Shown here: piece after piece, positions 55,011 to 64,000 of the stretch
How the letters are laid out: the number at the start of each line of letters is the position of its first letter
How positions within the stretch are numbered: the first letter of the stretch is position 1
Assembly: GCA_964059195.1 (NCBI GenBank)
Contig: CAXKWD010000005.1
Location: forward strand, 140,083,686 to 140,147,685
Length of the DNA: 64,000 nt
From: Ectobius pallidus
Taxonomy: Eukaryota > Arthropoda > Insecta > Blattodea > Ectobiidae
Reading direction: 5' to 3'
The notes under the pieces: generated by a model
The model's input: the letters and a program-made list of their open reading frames with translations, nothing else
Database searches by the model: none
What the model was told of the DNA's origin: nothing
Program-made: the position numbers and the translations under genes

Positions 55011-55399
55011 CTGTGCTATATCAGCAAGGAAAGCGGATACAGTCATAAAATAGATGCCCTGCAAAACAAGTGAGCAAGACTGGCTTTGCATTCAAATTTT
55101 AAATTTCTTGTTTGATCATGTGTTAAGGAAAATAAAATCTATTAATTTATTTCAGCCTTTTTCAGGAAGTTCCGCAAGCAAAATATTAATTTTAGCGAAT
55201 TAACAAGCAGCAAACCTTTGGTCCAAAAGGTGGAGACATTCTGCTGGTGAACAAACATCACAGCAACAACTGCAAGTTCTTTTACACTTGTGAACTGCTC
55301 CAAAGAACTTTTAATTTTCTAACGAACAAGAGCCAGCTCATTATTATTGCAGCCGGCTGTACATGCAAAACACTTACAAAATCTCCTGAGGCATAATCT
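55011..55399. other. Unassigned DNA, cysteine-rich open stretch on minus strand
   Basis: The minus strand at 55385-55325 reads a CKCFACTAGCNNNE-like peptide reminiscent of cysteine-rich ends of transposon-derived proteins, but no gene can be built around it. Confidence 0.3.
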
Positions 55400-57150
55400 T
55401 ATTTAATTGAATTTGAACTCTTTTTTAATATAAAGGTACAATATTAATTTATCTCTCCTACTTTCTTCTCTTAACAGCAATAAATATGCTATTATACAGT
55501 AGAAGATTACAGAGAACACAAGTGTTACTTATTATTCTAATTTTTTTCTCGTAACAACTATTCCTCTTGTAATATTTTCTTTTGTTTGTGTACATAAGTT
55601 ATTCACAGTGCTGTATTGGAAAATGATTTTTACCAAACCACCATATTTCCACAAGTCTCAGGTCATTTTAAGCAATCCAACTATTATAAATGGTTTGGAA
55701 CTTAACACAGTGAAGTGAATCAATATTTTATTAATACGAGTTGATTAACACACTTGAATCATATATATATTGGAAGTTTACACAGTGAAGCTATATTATA
55801 TCCTTTATAACACACTTGAACTTCACTTATCATTCATTTGGTAGGACGCGTTTCACAGACCATTCGCCTGAGTTTACATCTAGTTGATGATACAGGCGAA
55901 TGGTCTTTGAAACGCATCCTACCAAATGAATGGTAAGTGAAGTCTGTGTTAATCAACTCACATTAATAAAAAAAAAAAAAAAATCCAACTATTACTGGCT
56001 TCCTGCAGCCAGTTTCATACGATGCTATCCACCCCCTTAATCATACCCATGATTGCACATAGGGATTGTACTGAAGTCCCCAAGAGGAGGGCAAACACAA
56101 CTCAAAGAAACTGCACCGTTTGCTCTTGATATGAGAACACAGTTCCTTTTTTGGGTCATAATTTCATTCACTGAACTAAAAAATCAAAATCTGAGGTAAA
56201 TATTGGAAGTTTTTCAACTGTTTCGTTAACATTTTCAGTTCCTGTGTTACTTTTTTATTTTATGTAATTTTACTGAACATCTAATCATAATGCATAATCT
56301 TATTTGTACGAGTTCTTCTTGGATTTTCAGTCAGACAAGAAGTTTGGCATTATCAGAGTTTTCAGAGGCTGACGTCGAACTTCTCATCTGGCTGCAAACG
56401 CAAGAATAATTTCTACATACTGTACGACAGGAAAACCTCAAATAATACATGAACATATTTGACTGAACCTTTTTATAGGTACGAATATATCATTGACCTA
56501 TTTTCTTCTCTTAGTAGCATTAAACATGATAACGTACAGTTTTGCAGAATACAGTACATAAGTGTTATTATTCTATTTTTTGCCTAATAACATTTAATAT
56601 TTTCTTCTTGTATTTGTATTTTGGTATTGTGTTTATAAATTTATGTGCGTAATAAACATTATGTGTTTCTGTGTACATCAAGTTATACAAATAAAATTAT
56701 TTTTACCAAAACACTTTATTTCCACAAGTCTCAGATTCTATTATTACCAGCTTCCTACGGCTAGTTTCAAATTACACTATCTGCCCCCTCAATCTTAACC
56801 ATGAATGCACATGAGGGATTGCAGTAAAGTACCAAAGAGGAGGGCAAACACAATTCAAAGAAACTGCACTGTTTGCTCTTGATATGAGAACATACTTCCT
56901 TTTTTCTTGGTCATAATTTCATTTACTCCGGGCTTACCACCTCTCAGAAAATAAGCGTAATAAAATTCACCTAGGTAACAGAGGCTTGGAGGCCCTCACC
57001 ACTGGGGGCAATAAGAACACACACAGACATAATTTCATTTACTGCCTAAAAACTAGAAAGTCAAATTCTAAAGAAGGTACTGGAAGTATTTAGACTTTTC
57101 TTTAGTATTTTCAGTTCCTACATTTTATTTTAATTTTAATAAATCCCATG
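55400..57150. repeat. Diverged tandem duplication, unit about 750-900 bp
   Basis: Unit A (55400-56290) and unit B (56450-57150) share ordered blocks: TACTTTCTTCTCTTA, ATTTTTACCAAA then TTTCCACAAGTCTCAG, GAGGAGGGCAAACACAA, TTGCTCTTGATATGAGAACA and TATTTTCAGTTCCT. A further fragment of the unit occurs at 60856-60912 and another end at 53645-53700. Unit A is longer because of the insertion at 55687-55981. Confidence 0.8.
55687..55981 (+). mobile_element. Retroposed hairpin with poly(A) tail and 13-bp target duplication
   Basis: AATCCAACTATTA occurs at 55674-55686 and 55982-55994. The inserted 295 bp ends in a 15-A run (55968-55982) and contains a long inverted repeat (CATTTGGTAGGACGCGTTTC against GAAACGCATCCTACCAAATG). 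Poly(A) plus direct repeats show copying through RNA by LINE machinery. Confidence 0.85.
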
Positions 57151-57319
57151 AGAGCACATATAAACTTCCGTTTCTTACCAAATGAATGAACCAAGGATAC
57201 TTGACTTTTAGGTAACCCCTGAAAAACTGTCCATAAGTAATTGAAAACACTCTATGAATTACACTTACAATCTCTTGTTCCATTCAGAGCATATCTACCA
57301 CCATACTAGGCTTGCTATC
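57151..57319. other. Short unassigned spacer
   Basis: Nothing recognised. Confidence 0.3.
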
Positions 57320-57720
57320 CTATATCTCCTGGGAAATCCTGTAATTTCACTTAATTTGGATGAAAATTCCAAGTCCCGTAGTTTTTAAAAATATCTCCCG
57401 TATTTTCGGAATTCCCACCATTCATGCTTTTAAATTTATTTTGGTACGATATTTTCATAATGATCATAGCCTATATGAAATATGACTGGTAGTTGTAATT
57501 CCTTGCATGCTTTTTGTCACTTCCTTCGTTTTCCCCTCCCTTTGCCAGTGTTATTTCCATTTTGTCTCCACATCCCTCTTTTTTACTATCGCTATAACCA
57601 TTGCGAGGACCACGTGTATCTGTTAAGAAGTGAAATATTTTGTAAAGAGTTAAAGATGAGTGATGCTGTTGTCAAATACCAGCAAGAATTCACTGTAAAT
57701 CACTGTAAATTCTCAAGTGT
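57320..57720. repeat. Dispersed repeat pair member 2 (partner at 40404-40820)
   Basis: See the partner. The same order of TATTTTCGGAATTCCC-type motifs, GGTACGATATTTTCATAATG and the pyrimidine-rich block is kept, then an open start MSDAVVKYQQEFTVN at 57656. Confidence 0.6.
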
Positions 57721-58586
57721 TGAATCCTGTCCTGATGTGTTTATTCACTTTGTATTTTTGTATTGGCAAGAATAATTGTATAACAAACTCTCGATTATCC
57801 ATGTTAATTGGGACTGTGACATACACAAATAATCGAAAAGCATAGATAATCCAAACTATGTGCGAGATTTTGAATTTCACACACTTAGCTTTGAATCTTC
57901 TGCATTTTGTCACCATATTTTGAATATATATGACGAGATTAAGTGCGGGAAATTTTGAATTTCCTGCACTTAGCTTTGAATTTTCCACATTTTGTCACTA
58001 TATTTTGAATTATATGAAGAGATAAGTGCGGGAAATTCAAAATCTGACAAAATAAAGTGTGGGAAATTCGAAATTGAAAATTTCATGAATGGATAACCCA
58101 CCCCGCAAATAATTGGGAGTTTCCTGTATAGTTAATGTAGTGTGATATATGTTTCTTCTTTTTTAATAGGGAATATTAATACAGTATAGTAAGTGATCAT
58201 TCGTTATGCTGTACGAGTAATAAACTTTGGGTCCTTTATTTTCACTTCTGTTACACACTAGTATTACTTATTTCCATTTTCAAGAGTTGGTAACCCTACA
58301 TCATACATTTTCGTCATTAACTGAGTATTTTTTTAAATTTAGAATGTACTTTTACTGGCATGCTGGAGATTAAAATTATGTATTGCCAGAATTGTGTTCC
58401 GATGCAATCCAGCCAAAATACACATATGGTTATACAGAAAAAGCAAAATTTATGTACCCTGAACAAAAAATATAAATAATTTCATCTGATTACTTGCTAT
58501 TATGTCTTGTTGCTTCTAGTGTGTTATAGCAGACTAATTCCAAATGCTGTACGTTATTTAATTTCCATGATGTTCAAATGCTAGAA
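57721..58586. other. AT-rich DNA with short inverted repeats
   Basis: AGTGCGGGAAATT-type sequence recurs at 57941, 58024 and 58060, a decayed repeat. No gene is supported. Confidence 0.4.
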
Positions 58587-58920
58587 CAGTAGAACCCCAT
58601 TAGCTTGACCATGCCCCCATGAATGTCAACAATATGCTATCTGGATCGTTATGTGATAACAGTGCATGGTTACAAACAGTTTATGGTTGTATGTTGATGT
58701 ATAAGTGTTCCGAAAATTAGTTATAAGTGCTGTTTAAAATTATGTACAACTATTAAGCATGTTTATTTCATAATATGTAACAACATTTTAAGATAGGTAA
58801 AACACTGTCTTTGTATCACGTTTAGCTACAAAAAAAAATATTCCTCCGATAATCCGACCCTTTTTTTGTGTTCCGACCATGCCCCGATCCCTTTGGGGTT
58901 GGACTAGCAGGGTTCTACTG
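58587..58920. mobile_element. pogo/Tigger-type MITE
   Basis: The left end CAGTAGAACCCCATTAGC and the right end, read inwards, CAGTAGAACCCTGCTAGTCC form the inverted termini. CCATGCCCC also occurs in both halves. TA follows the right end; the left flank has mutated. Confidence 0.8.
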
Positions 58921-59039
58921 TATAAGGGTTCTTAACAAATCGTTAGCTATGCACATTCTGAGTTTTCAGATAACTTGCTGTTGCTTCCAAAAAGAAATTC
59001 TTCAACTTTAATTTATATTTATTATTATTACTACTACTA

Positions 59040-59546
59040 CAGGGTCTTTATTATAAGTTGAGACTGGGGCGACGGAAGGCTTGAGACCGGGCGACGGAAG
59101 GCACACGCATACGGTCTGATATTGATGCAACATCGGCAACATATTGATGCAATGGTGAGACCCATTTCGCTGCAGCATCGTATTTTTGTGTGTAAACATT
59201 ATTTTAAGTACGAGTCTGCTGGACGTGTACGTGATGAAGATAAGGTTTATCGAACAAATCCTCACACATTGGAGGAGCTGAAAGAAAACATTACGAATGA
59301 AATTAGGGGCATTACAGTGGAAGAACTCACTCGCGTCAGCCAGAATGTGGTTTCCAGATACAATGCCTGTATAACACAGGAAGGACGACACTTCCAACAT
59401 ATGTTATAAGGTAAGATATGTAATACTTTATATAGCCTACACTTTAAGCAGGGAAGCCGGGGGCGCGTCAGCGGCGGCTAATGCGGACTCCGTAACGGAG
59501 AGTGAAAACACCGGTCGCCCCATCTCAACTTATAATAAAGACCCTG
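59040..59546. mobile_element. Internally deleted Tc1/mariner-type element with perfect TA target
   Basis: The ends CAGGGTCTTTATTATAAG at 59040 and its inverted copy ending 59546 match over about 36 bp with two differences. TA lies on both sides (59038-59039 and 59547-59548). It is 507 bp and retains both ends of the transposase gene fused together (next entry). Confidence 0.92.
59125..59409 (+). pseudogene. Fused N- and C-terminal ends of a DDE_3-type transposase
   Basis: The 94-codon frame starts with an HTH-like beginning (ISLQHRIFVCKHYFKYESA) and jumps directly to the C-terminal block (VYRTNPHTLEELKENI, then RYNACITQEGRHFQHML) and the stop at 59407-59409. The DDE catalytic core is missing, yet the junction is in frame and no stop has appeared. 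It cannot cut DNA. A short product with the N-terminal DNA-binding part is conceivable, but its helix-turn-helix is incomplete, so a passive deletion derivative is the simplest view. Confidence 0.8.
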
Positions 59547-60620
59547 TAATAGTATTTATATTTCCTCAGTATTTTTGTTGATTAGTGTTGGAAAGAAGTA
59601 CAGGCCTAAGCCAAAACATTTTCACTTCTCAAGAAATTTGCAGTCAAGACATGCAGTACCGGTATTGAGAATCACAAATTTCTGCATTATTGATTCATTC
59701 ACTGTTATTGTTGTTATTGTTATCATTATTATTATGAAAATGACAGCTAAAATAGGTGCAACGATCTCCATGATCTCTACTTTACCATAATGAATCGAGT
59801 GAATATGTTCATTTGAAATAAAACTGTTTAGCAAAAAACCACAGTTAAGGAAGCATTAAAAAAAGGTCTAACCAATTATAGTAGGTCTAAAATCCATATG
59901 ACGCCGATGTTAAAGAGAATCCAAATGAATTATATAAATTTCAAATTAAAGAGTTTTCAGTTGCATTTTCCAAACTAGAACTAACAATATTATTTTGAAT
60001 GGAATTGTAATTATGGAAGTGTTATTTCTAAATGTCATCTCCCTACCTGCATGTTCTTCTATGCATTTAAAAAAAATAATGTTGAGCGAATCCCAGTCAA
60101 AGCCACCCAGTATAATCTGCCTGATCTAGATGCCGGAACGTAAGATCAGTGTGCATTTTACAAGAGAAATAGCCACTAGCAGGATTTGGAAGTCCTATCA
60201 ATATTCTTCAAATTATTTATGTTACTGCAGGAAACCTAATTGTGAATAAACTAATATTATGACAGCCTTCCTTGTCACAGACTCCGACTTATTGAGCTTT
60301 ACTACAGCCAAACATAATCATTTACTCTCCCAAGTGGTAATTGTGCAATCAAATGCTGTAATTTTTATCAGTTAATATCTGTTGTTCAATTTCTCTAGTT
60401 GGTATGGAGAGTAAATTTCTGTAATACAGCACCACAAACAGTAATGTTCACAACAAATGAAGGATTGGAGAAATAAAGGGATAAGTCCACTTTTTATTAT
60501 TTTTCAGGACATCTTAAAACAGCAAACAGAAAGCATATGCACATGCTTAACTCACTTCTGTATCATTTTCACATGGACTGAACCTCTTTATTTCCCATCT
60601 GATAAGTGTGTTGCAAAGCT
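59547..60620. other. AT-rich DNA, no gene seen
   Basis: No repeat end or exon-like stretch can be supported. Confidence 0.35.
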
Positions 60621-60624
60621 TATA

Positions 60625-60625
<1 letters not shown>

Positions 60626-60700
<75 letters not shown>

Positions 60701-60704
60701 TTTA

Positions 60705-60739
<35 letters not shown>

Positions 60740-60752
60740 TTTTTTTTTTTTT
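60626..60752. repeat. (TTA)n microsatellite followed by T run
   Basis: Nearly pure TTA repeats with two TTTTTA interruptions, ending in a run of Ts at 60738-60753. The poly-Tyr and poly-Ile frames across it are artefacts of the repeat. Confidence 0.97.
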
Positions 60753-60756
60753 TCAA

Positions 60757-61010
60757 TAATGTGAATTGACTAACACACTTAAATACTCCACTTACCACAT
60801 TTTTTGGTAGAACATGTTTCACATGCCTTCGCAAGCATCCTCAACTACTTCAACTGAGCTGCTTTCTCTTGATATGAGAACATAGTTTCTTTTTTTCTGG
60901 TCATAATTTCATTGACAAGTAGTTGAGGACCACGCGAAGGCATGCGAAACATGTTCTACGAAAAAATTTGGTAAGTGGAGTAATTAAGTGTGTTAGTCAA
61001 TTCACATTAT
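60757..61010. mobile_element. Hairpin element, member of the 55687 family
   Basis: AATGTGAATTGACTAACACA at the left is mirrored at the right (GTGTTAGTCAATTCACATT). Inside, the arms around GTAGAACATGTTTC are also inverted. The loop holds a fragment of the tandem unit from 55400-57150 (CTTGATATGAGAACA). A T run at the left side suggests a minus-strand poly(A) tail. Confidence 0.75.
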
Positions 61011-61119
61011 TTTTAAAAAAAATGTTATAGCTTCACTGTGAAAGTTCCATCATAACTTTTCAAAATTATGTTTCAGTATTGGAAGTTAACACAGTGAAGT
61101 TATATAACATAATAATTAT

Positions 61120-61292
61120 ATAAGAGTTGAATTTTTACACAAAAACTTCACTTTTGGTACAGTTTACCTGTACTAGTTTCGGCTCCTTCGCAACCATTGT
61201 CAACAGCTATACTTCAACTGCCGTGCTACCCTCAAGGGTAAACTATACCAAAAGTGAAGGTTTTATGTAAAAATTCAACTCTTACATAAATA
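61120..61292. mobile_element. Hairpin element, third member
   Basis: Arms AAGAGTTGAATTTTTACA and TGTAAAAATTCAACTCTTA are inverted, with inner arms around TTCACTTTTGGTACAGTTTA. It shares TTGACAACTT/CAGTTGAAG-type loop motifs with the other two hairpins. Confidence 0.75.
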
Positions 61293-62644
61293 TTATGTTA
61301 TGTTTTAATGTTTCATAATAGCATTTAAAAAAGAAAAAATCCTGGAAATGGACATTTCCCCTTTATTTCTCCAACCCTTCAAATGTGTCGTATTTCAGAC
61401 AACATACATATATAGAGTTACCATATTTTTTAAATTTAAATCAAGGACATTTCATTTCCATTATCTTCTATTGGAAGATGTAGGCATACTGTATGAGAAA
61501 ATACTGTTCACAATATGGTCCAGCTTCGGGTTCTTTCCTACTGTACTCTTTACTGGGAAAACATTTTTCGGATGAGGCAGTTTTCCTGTCCTTTTTACCA
61601 ATTCATAAAAGTGACTGCAACTCTATTCACTAGTGTCACAGCTCTTATGATGTTTCTGACAGTTATGAATTTTAAAATTGGTGAACTGAAGAAAAATTAC
61701 TCTACATGCACATAATGTGTAGCACACGTAACTCAAAACTTACCAACCGTTGAACTGAATTTTATTTTGACTTAATCGAGGACAATCGTGGATTTTTTAA
61801 ATTTGCCCCTGACGCGAAGTAAAATCATGTAACAGTTTGTGGCAATCGAGGATGTATGGTAACCCTATATATATACTGTAACATGCCAAACTTACGTTAA
61901 ACACTTTGAGGTCAATATTTTTAAAATTTATCTTCGATTATGAACTAATTTAGACATTTCTGTGGTCAAGATTATTAAAAATCCAAGCTGAATTCCAAAA
62001 CTGATTAATTCCATTTGCAGTCAAGGGCAAAATTCAAGAACTTTTTAAGTCCTAACATTAACTAAGAAAACATAAAATTATAACCTTATACTAAACAATG
62101 AATATTCCTTTTACTTTTACAACCTCTATACTTTGCATCAAAATAATGCCCATTTTCCTAAGGGTTTGCTGCCCAGTCCAGTCATTCACGGACAATTAAC
62201 AATCACAATAATCAAAACAAGAACTAGCATGGTTATAAAGACCACTGCACAAAGTTTTTACCGTTATTATAATTATTTGTTTACTTACTTGTTAAATACA
62301 GGAGGAAGGAGGAAAATTACTTGGAAAATTCCACTAATTCTATGCAAAGTATAGCTTGTATGAATATGTGCATCACCATCACAGGAAGGGCCAATCTGGT
62401 CAGGAAACATTCTCTCACAAGGTCCATCAGGCATAAGCAATGCTCTCAAGTCTTATCCATAAAAAGAAACAATAACAGTCTCGATATTGAATAAGAAGAA
62501 TGAGAAGCTGCCACATTTAATAATATTACATCCAAGTCCACATTGATTGGGAATACTCAATAAAGAAACCAATGGTTCAACTAGGCACATACAAACTATA
62601 CAAAATGGAAAACGAACTTTGCTTATTATGTGTATTTACCTTAC
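61293..62644. other. AT-rich DNA; open stretch on minus strand near 62290-62470
   Basis: The minus strand 62470-62290 is open in two frames and richer in GC than its surroundings. It could hold a third exon of the candidate gene at 62645-62852, but no acceptor can be fixed. Confidence 0.3.
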
Positions 62645-62852
62645 TTTATCCCCTCCATCCTCAGCAGATTCAGACCCACCACCCTGTAATGAGTAAATGA
62701 ACTTGTTGAATAAACTTAACAGTTTCACACTACAGTGGGCATCCATGGAACTTTAATCAACAAGTTCATCCACTTACTGTCAGGTGGCCAGTCTCAACCA
62801 GCTGATGATGGAGGGGATACACAGCAATAATTTCAACCATAGTCTTCTTCAT
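62645..62852 (-). CDS. Candidate two-exon start of an unidentified gene downstream of loqs
   Basis: Exon 1 (62852-62778, 75 nt) has an ATG preceded by an in-frame TAA and ends CTGACA|GTAAGT. The 94-nt intron ends in CTCATTACAG. Exon 2 (62683-62645, 39 nt) encodes GGGSESAEDGGDK and ends GATAAA|GTAAGG. Both junctions are phase 0, so the frame is kept (38 residues so far). The acidic Gly/Ser exon looks like a flexible linker. Exon 1 overlaps the edge of a minisatellite, which lowers confidence. The gene is not recognised, and its later exons are not identified. Confidence 0.28.
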
Positions 62853-63050
62853 TTACCAGAGTCTTAAAGAGAGCACTAGTTCCAACCAAAGAGTTCTTCA
62901 ATTATCAGAAAACCTATAAAGACAGCACTATTTTAACCAATGAGTTCCTTTATTTTTAATAGGGAACCTATCAAGAGAGCATTAGTTAAGCCCCCAATGA
63001 GTTCCTTTATTTTTAATAGGGAACCTATCAAGAGAGCATTAGTTAAGCCA
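62834..63050. repeat. Minisatellite, about 49-57 bp unit, four copies
   Basis: Units begin CAACCATAGTC, CAACCAAAGAG, AACCAATGAGTTCC and CCCCAATGAGTTCC (62834, 62883, 62935, 62990). The last two are almost identical (GTTCCTTTATTTTTAATAGG). On the minus strand the last two each contain AATAAA (62954-62949 and 63011-63006), so the array offers alternative polyadenylation signals 700-800 nt after the loqs stop. Confidence 0.88.
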
Positions 63051-63748
63051 ATGAACTGGAATATCAAGAAAACTGGAATACTAATTCTAATGACTACAAA
63101 ATGAAATCATTCAAGTCAACGATTGTACAATTAAATAACTCTTCTGTAGCAAATCTGAGTGGAGAATTTTCACTTATTAGATATGTTTAATAAGTGAAGT
63201 TTGTGTAAATATTCTGTACTCAAATTAACTACAGATATCAAATACGTCAATATTAAAATTAGTATTGTAAACAACTTTAACAACTATTCAATGGAAGATA
63301 TATGTCTGGATAGAAAAATATTACCAAATAATACCAGGATATTGTTAAGATATTCTGCTACTTATGAATTTCAGTCTTGAAGTGAGAGTATGTTTACCGA
63401 CCGGAATGGCCCAGCCAGGTATAAATCTGTATTTCTAACCATCATTAACTTGCAGAGAATCTTTTGTAATATGCAAGTTATATTCGTTTTAAAGATTTCA
63501 ACAATGGCGATGGCACCGTAAACACATTGGTTGTGGAATGACTCTATGCCTGCAGTTGGGTAGCCAATCTTTTACTTGAACATTAGATAGATAATACTAC
63601 GAGGATGCATTTTTCTACAGACACATCATACATAAAATAACATGTGTATATTCAAGCAAATGCTGTATGAGGAGAGTCCACCCCACCCCCAGATTCAGTG
63701 GCCACAATAATGCCCTCACGATGCCATTACCTGTTTTGTTTCAGTGTT
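63051..63748 (-). other. Probable 3' UTR of loqs
   Basis: The stretch follows the loqs stop codon on the minus strand and contains no other exon-like sequence. The nearest canonical AATAAA signals lie in the adjacent minisatellite, so the UTR probably runs to about 62.93-63.0 kb. Confidence 0.45.
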
Positions 63749-63885
63749 TCATTTCTTTGTCATAATCTTGAGATACTCCAAAGCATTCTGAGCTGCGCTT
63801 GCTTGAGCTTCCTTGGAAGAGTTGCCACATCCATAGCATACAGCTACTGGCAATGTAGACAATTGCACCAAGCACTGATGCTTAC
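63749..63885 (-). CDS. loqs: Loquacious/TRBP/PACT-type dsRNA-binding protein, last exon (partial gene)
   Basis: After the acceptor CTATCTTTCTACAG (63891-63886) an open exon in phase 1 encodes 44 complete residues and a TGA at 63751-63749. The peptide QCLVQLSTLPVAVCYG is beta2-beta3, and EAQASAAQNALEYLK is the second helix of a dsRNA-binding domain; it ends IMTKK. A third dsRBD placed exactly at the C-terminus and ending in a KIM-x-KK tail is typical of TRBP/PACT/Loquacious, where this domain is a protein-protein interface that binds Dicer rather than RNA. Consistently, it lacks the usual KKxAK motif at the helix start. The rest of the gene lies to the right, outside the window. It would act in the cytoplasm in miRNA/siRNA processing. 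Another member of the family cannot be excluded. Confidence 0.78.
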
Positions 63886-64000
63886 CTGTAGAAAGATAGC
63901 AAAAGACATTAGAATTTGGCATACAGTAAAACCTTTTGCAATCAACATCTAATTAACTAACAAAAAAATTACCAAAATTTAGTTTAATGTTATATAATAT
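63886..64000 (-). other. Last intron of loqs (partial)
   Basis: AT-rich sequence upstream of the last exon on the minus strand, with a pyrimidine tract before the acceptor. The preceding exon is beyond the window. Confidence 0.6.

Noticed and set aside
55340..55385. Cysteine-rich minus-strand peptide as zinc-finger gene
   Set aside because: Only one short motif, stops on either side and no splice context.
60457..60834. Open frames rich in Tyr, Ile or Lys on both strands
   Set aside because: They are translations of the (TTA)n microsatellite and T run.
62697..62767. Hairpin as microRNA precursor
   Set aside because: The stem is only about 13 bp with a 45-nt loop, too short for a pre-miRNA.

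Overview
This window is nuclear DNA from an animal with a large, AT-rich genome full of transposons, almost certainly an insect. There are no bacterial-style operons. Genes are split by introns of up to about 2.8 kb, most of the sequence is transposon remnants and simple repeats, and a terminal exon at the right edge matches the insect loquacious (TRBP/PACT) family. The mix of RTE-like LINEs, pogo, mariner and hAT elements and tRNA-derived SINEs fits a cockroach-like (blattodean) genome. That placement is an inference from element style, not a proven match.

The main host content I can support is three small secreted cysteine-rich peptide genes. Gene A is on the minus strand (exons 11198-11246 and 8640-8905), gene B on the plus strand (15592-15649 and 18490-18611), and gene C on the minus strand (36326-36433, 35449-35506, 32990-33144). 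All end in a six-cysteine module with spacing C-x4-C-x5-C-x6-C-x4/5-C-x5-C. In all three a phase-1 intron lies just upstream of the exon that encodes the module. Gene A adds a Ser/Thr-rich mucin-like tail and gene C adds a second cysteine-rich region in front. None of these genes is a long single ORF; I joined them from splice signals. I read them as a diverged family of secreted peptides spread over about 28 kb. I do not know their function.

Other host signals are the last coding exon of a loquacious-like dsRNA-binding protein (63749-63885, minus), a likely membrane-protein exon (2516-2653, minus), and a weaker pair of phase-compatible exons downstream of loqs (62778-62852 and 62645-62683, minus).

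Layout. 1-8 kb: palindromic MITEs, a SINE, a mariner transposase tail, tRNA-like sequence, a hAT-type MITE and two pogo-like MITEs. 8.5-18.6 kb: genes A and B with a SINE, MITEs, a LINE reverse-transcriptase fragment and microsatellites. 19-26 kb: unassigned AT-rich DNA, foldback MITEs and a LINE RNase H end. 26.2-30.5 kb: a Harbinger remnant, then a nearly complete hAT/ZBED-type transposon carrying a LINE insertion. 33-37 kb: gene C with a MITE just upstream. 37-45 kb: tandem repeats and MITE pairs. 45.5-48.4 kb: a LINE remnant split by a pogo-type element that itself contains a SINE. 49-61 kb: foldback elements, a palindromic mariner derivative, a tandem duplication carrying a retroposed hairpin, and an internally deleted Tc1/mariner element. 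61-64 kb: hairpins, a minisatellite and loqs.

Several insertions can be dated relative to one another because target duplications or empty paralogous sites lie in the same window.
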